64,000 nucleotides of DNA from Phycisphaerae bacterium (GTDB lineage Bacteria > Planctomycetota > Phycisphaerae > Phycisphaerales > UBA1924), in NCBI GenBank assembly GCA_014192545.1, contig BJHL01000003.1, forward strand, positions 372,001-436,000, in the 5' to 3' direction. Numbering within the stretch: position 1 is the first letter of the stretch; every line of letters starts with the position of its first letter. The notes below the pieces were generated by a model, which was not told the DNA's origin, did no database searches, and saw nothing but the letters and a program-made list of their open reading frames with translations. Shown here piece by piece: positions 61,695 through 64,000 of the stretch. The translations under genes and the position numbers were made by a program.

Positions 61695-61862
61695 GGGGCG
61701 GAGGGTAAGGCGGGTGGGGTGGAGAACGGGGAGCGGAGAACGGGGAACGGGGAACGGGAGCGGAGCGTATTTCGATTTGTTGCGGATCTTGGAGGTGGTG
61801 GAGAATGTGGCCTTTGGGCTTGCAACGGCTTGTACAATGCTGCGGTAGAAGGTAACAGCATC

Positions 61863-62861
61863 ATGACGGATCGCAGACGACAACTTGGGCAGCGAGGATT
61901 CACGCTCATTGAGCTGCTGGTTGTCATTGGCATTATCGCGCTGCTGATGTCGATTCTGCTGCCGACGCTGGCGGGGGCTCGGCGGACGGCGCGGGCGACG
62001 CTGGGCGTGGCCAACATGCGGTCGTTGTCGCAGGTGATGTTCATTTACACCAACAACTACAACGGGCAGTTTTTGATGCCGTTTAAGTCGGATTGGCAAG
62101 GCGAGGGCTGGGCGTGGAGCGATGTGGTTGCGAAGAACAGCACCGCGAACGAGACGGTGGCGTGGGACTTCAGCAACGTTGACGCCCAGTTCGAGACCGA
62201 GAGCTTTGCGTACTACTGGTACAGCTACATGACGAAGATTGATGGGGCGGGGACGCTGAATGTTGAGCAGTTTTCGCCCGCGGATGGCCCGCTACAGAAC
62301 TTGCGGAATTCGCTGGGCGACCGGCAGGAGACGCGCGAGGGACACATGCTGTGGCCGAGCAGTTTCTTGATGTCGCCGACGTTTTGGTGTAGCCCGGCGA
62401 GGTACACGGGCAATGTGCGCGGCGATATGGATGCGGGGTTGTTGTCGGGGGCGAATGTCGCGTCGATGACGTTGCCTGATCGCAAGGTGATGCTGTGGGA
62501 ACGGATGGATTTTCGGCAGACCAAGCGGGGTGTGGTTGATACCGCGCTGAGCACGCCCAACATGTCGCCGGCGTGGGGAAGCCCGCGAGCGAAGATCAAT
62601 GTCGCGACGGGTGATGGCAGCGTGACGAATGTTGATATGCAGAACTTGCTGCTGCGAGCGGCGGCTGATGATGGATTTGTACTTGAGCCGCTGGGGACGT
62701 TACGGGCTCCGGATGGCCCGCCCTTAAAGGGGCCGCGCGATCCGTTGCCGGCGGGGGCGATTAGCAATGCAGCGGTTGGCGGCGAGTTGACGTTGGACAA
62801 TGAGTATCCGTTGTGGTTTTTCGCGACGCGTGATGGGATTCGGGGGAGGGACTTGCCGTGA
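61863..62861 (+). CDS. Pseudopilin-like protein with type IV prepilin N-terminus
   Basis: 332 residues from the ATG at 61863. The leader MTDRRRQLGQR is cut before Phe in GFTLIELLVVIGIIALLMS, the classic prepilin-peptidase site (G|FTLIE with Glu5). It continues ILLPTLAGARRTARATL. The large C-terminal part (SPTFWCSPARYTGNVRG, RAKINVATGDGSVTNVDMQN) has the pattern of the planctomycete-specific type II secretion-like proteins. These are numerous in that phylum and their role is unclear. The reading frame is open further upstream, but only the ATG at 61863 makes sense. Confidence 0.9.
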   Translation: MTDRRRQLGQRGFTLIELLVVIGIIALLMSILLPTLAGARRTARATLGVANMRSLSQVMFIYTNNYNGQFLMPFKSDWQGEGWAWSDVVAKNSTANETVAWDFSNVDAQFETESFAYYWYSYMTKIDGAGTLNVEQFSPADGPLQNLRNSLGDRQETREGHMLWPSSFLMSPTFWCSPARYTGNVRGDMDAGLLSGANVASMTLPDRKVMLWERMDFRQTKRGVVDTALSTPNMSPAWGSPRAKINVATGDGSVTNVDMQNLLLRAAADDGFVLEPLGTLRAPDGPPLKGPRDPLPAGAISNAAVGGELTLDNEYPLWFFATRDGIRGRDLP

Positions 62862-62879
62862 GGGGAGGAAGAGTCGGAA

Positions 62880-62956
62880 GCCGCCACGGAGTGGCGGCCT
62901 ACCGAAGATCGAGCCGCCATGGAATGGCGGGCCACCGAAAATAGAGCCGCCAGGGA
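62880..62956. repeat. 33-base tandem repeat of the GCCGCC/GGCGGC hairpin
   Basis: Units start at 62880, 62913 and 62946 (the last one truncated). The first two form stems such as GCCGCCA...TGGCGGC. The truncated third unit supplies the AGGGA just before the ATG at 62963, so the repeat reaches into the ribosome-binding region of the next gene. Confidence 0.8.
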
Positions 62957-62962
62957 TGATGC

Positions 62963-63466
62963 ATGTCTTTTGAGGAACGGTTTGCAAATGTGGGACGTTG
63001 GTTGGATGACCTGGTGTGGTCGCTCAAGACGCGATCGGGGTCGGGGAATCGCATGCGCGGGATGCGCGATGCCGTGGCGGAAAAAATGCGGACGGCGAAG
63101 GAGGGGGCCGGCGAGCAGCTCGAACGCGTGAAGTACATGCACATGCCCGAGACGGATGGGCCCACGGGCAAGGGGTGGCGGATTGCGGGCGTCGTCGTGG
63201 TGTGCGTGCTTTGTATGGCGGTGGGGATTCTTGTGGGCCCGCGAGTCTTTGGAACCACGCAGCACCGGTTGACGGTTGAAGAAATGGCGGCGATGGAGAA
63301 GCTGCGAGCGAACGCGAACCGAACCACGCTGTTTACACCCGCGCCGCAGGCGGGCGAAGCGACTGGCGCGGATGGCAAGCCAGCGGCGAGGCCTCGAACG
63401 ACGACGGCGAACCCGATGTTTGGGGCACCGGTGGGCGGCGCGAAGGACGGCGGGGGCCGGCCCTGA
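62963..63466 (+). CDS. Single-pass membrane protein of unknown function
   Basis: 167 residues. A hydrophilic, mostly basic N-terminal part (about 70 residues, FANVGRWLDDLVWSLKTRSG) comes before one membrane helix (WRIAGVVVVCVLCMAVGILV), and a polar tail with LTVEEMAAMEKLRANANRTT ends Pro/Gly-rich. The N-terminus is likely to be cytoplasmic. The family is not recognised. It follows the pseudopilin gene in the same direction, with the hairpin repeat between them. Confidence 0.7.
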   Translation: MSFEERFANVGRWLDDLVWSLKTRSGSGNRMRGMRDAVAEKMRTAKEGAGEQLERVKYMHMPETDGPTGKGWRIAGVVVVCVLCMAVGILVGPRVFGTTQHRLTVEEMAAMEKLRANANRTTLFTPAPQAGEATGADGKPAARPRTTTANPMFGAPVGGAKDGGGRP

Positions 63467-63715
63467 GCGTTGGCGGTCGTGTGGCGGAATGCAGGCGAAA
63501 TCAAGGCGTTGAACTCACACGCGAAACCTTTGCGGCAAGTGGGCAATTTGTCCGCCGAAAACCGATACAGTGCGATTGAGAAAACGCGTTGTCGCGAGGT
63601 GTCAAAGCGTCATGTTGCGGTGCGAGGGATCGCGCGGGCGTGAATCGGCTTTGCAGATTGTTTGCGGCGATGGGTTGGGCTGGCTGGGCTTTTCTATCTG
63701 TTGCAAGGATGCACT

Positions 63716-64000
63716 GTGACCGCGATTCCACATACTCCAACGTCGCCATCGCTTACGACTTCCAGCTCCCCCACTACTGCGGTTGGCGCGGGCAGTTCGC
63801 ACTTGTCGGCGGAAGTGTCCATTGTGTCGACGGTCTCCATGGCTGGGGCGCATTTGCGGCTTGCTGGCGAGGCGACCGTGCGTGACAACTTTGATGTGCT
63901 GATGAAGCACGTGTATTTGATTGGCATTGGCGGCTCGGGCATGTCGGGGCTGGCGCGCATGCTCAAGAGTCGCGGAGCGATTGTGAGCGGCAGCGACAAC
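63716..64000 (+). CDS. murC: UDP-N-acetylmuramate--L-alanine ligase, N-terminal part (runs off the right edge)
   Basis: The visible end, MKHVYLIGIGGSGMSGLARM followed by LKSRGAIVSGSDN, is the nucleotide-binding start of MurC, which adds L-Ala to UDP-MurNAc in peptidoglycan synthesis. The frame is open back to a GTG at 63716 that has AAGGA nearby, which would add about 62 Ser/Thr-rich residues before the usual start. The ATG at 63902 is the conventional start but has no clear ribosome site. I annotate from 63716 with the alternative noted. Confidence 0.8.
   Translation, partial: MTAIPHTPTSPSLTTSSSPTTAVGAGSSHLSAEVSIVSTVSMAGAHLRLAGEATVRDNFDVLMKHVYLIGIGGSGMSGLARMLKSRGAIVSGSDN

Noticed and set aside
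62880-62956. A CRISPR array
   Set aside because: Units are only 33 bases with the repeat making up all of the unit, so there are no unique spacers; there are no cas genes.

Overview
The window looks like chromosomal DNA of a Planctomycetota bacterium, probably of the Phycisphaerae type (inference). The reasons are the pseudopilin-like protein at 61863-62861 with its N-terminal GFTLIELL and SILLPTLAGAR motifs, a large membrane protein combining a zinc ribbon with a planctomycete-style RAHGTYSDDLAALVP tail, a high GC content with strong third-position bias (which creates very long antisense reading frames), and many short lipoproteins and intergenic palindromes. I saw no prophage, insertion sequence, rRNA or CRISPR array. 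One tRNA (Ala, TGC) is present.

Layout. 1-9900: a partial lipoprotein gene, an ECF sigma factor coupled to a DUF4349 membrane protein, an MlaE-type permease, two membrane proteins of unknown role, 3-hydroxybutyryl-CoA dehydrogenase, an acyl desaturase, a GNAT acetyltransferase and a lipoprotein with an embedded Hint (intein-like) domain. 9950-22270: central metabolism and motility, with aconitase, a LysR regulator, a small antitoxin-like gene with a frameshifted partner remnant, flhG-flhF, a repeat-rich intergenic region and sucA-sucB. 22330-32920: a surface-glycan or glycoconjugate cluster (sugar epimerase, two FkbM methyltransferases, glycosyltransferases, an SGNH-like protein, a bifunctional HldE-like enzyme with swapped domains). 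Three neighbouring proteins in it share one C-terminal Rossmann-like domain fused to three different heads. 33186-43440: tRNA-Ala, a beta-barrel protein, an orphan DNA methyltransferase, and an efflux locus built as TetR-permease, TetR-permease, ATPase, membrane-fusion protein, outer-membrane factor, with palindromic operator candidates before each TetR gene.

43485-51133: a chemoreceptor with a nearly exact tandem duplication inside its sensor domain, a Skp/OmpH-like chaperone, a SpoIIE-type phosphatase, pterin dehydratase, a GluQ-type synthetase and a DUF192 lipoprotein. 51196-64000: uracil phosphoribosyltransferase, FolK, an OPT transporter, an acyltransferase, a DUF2780 protein with a probably leaderless promoter, a lipoprotein, a glycosyltransferase, MscL, another lipoprotein, a Nudix hydrolase, the pseudopilin-like protein, a small membrane protein and the start of MurC.

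The observations most worth follow-up are the shared C-terminal domain of the glycan cluster, the lipid-anchored Hint protein, the chemoreceptor duplication, the doubled TetR-permease cassette, and a dispersed GCCGCC...GGCGGC hairpin repeat. All family names come from reading motifs by eye; no database search was run.
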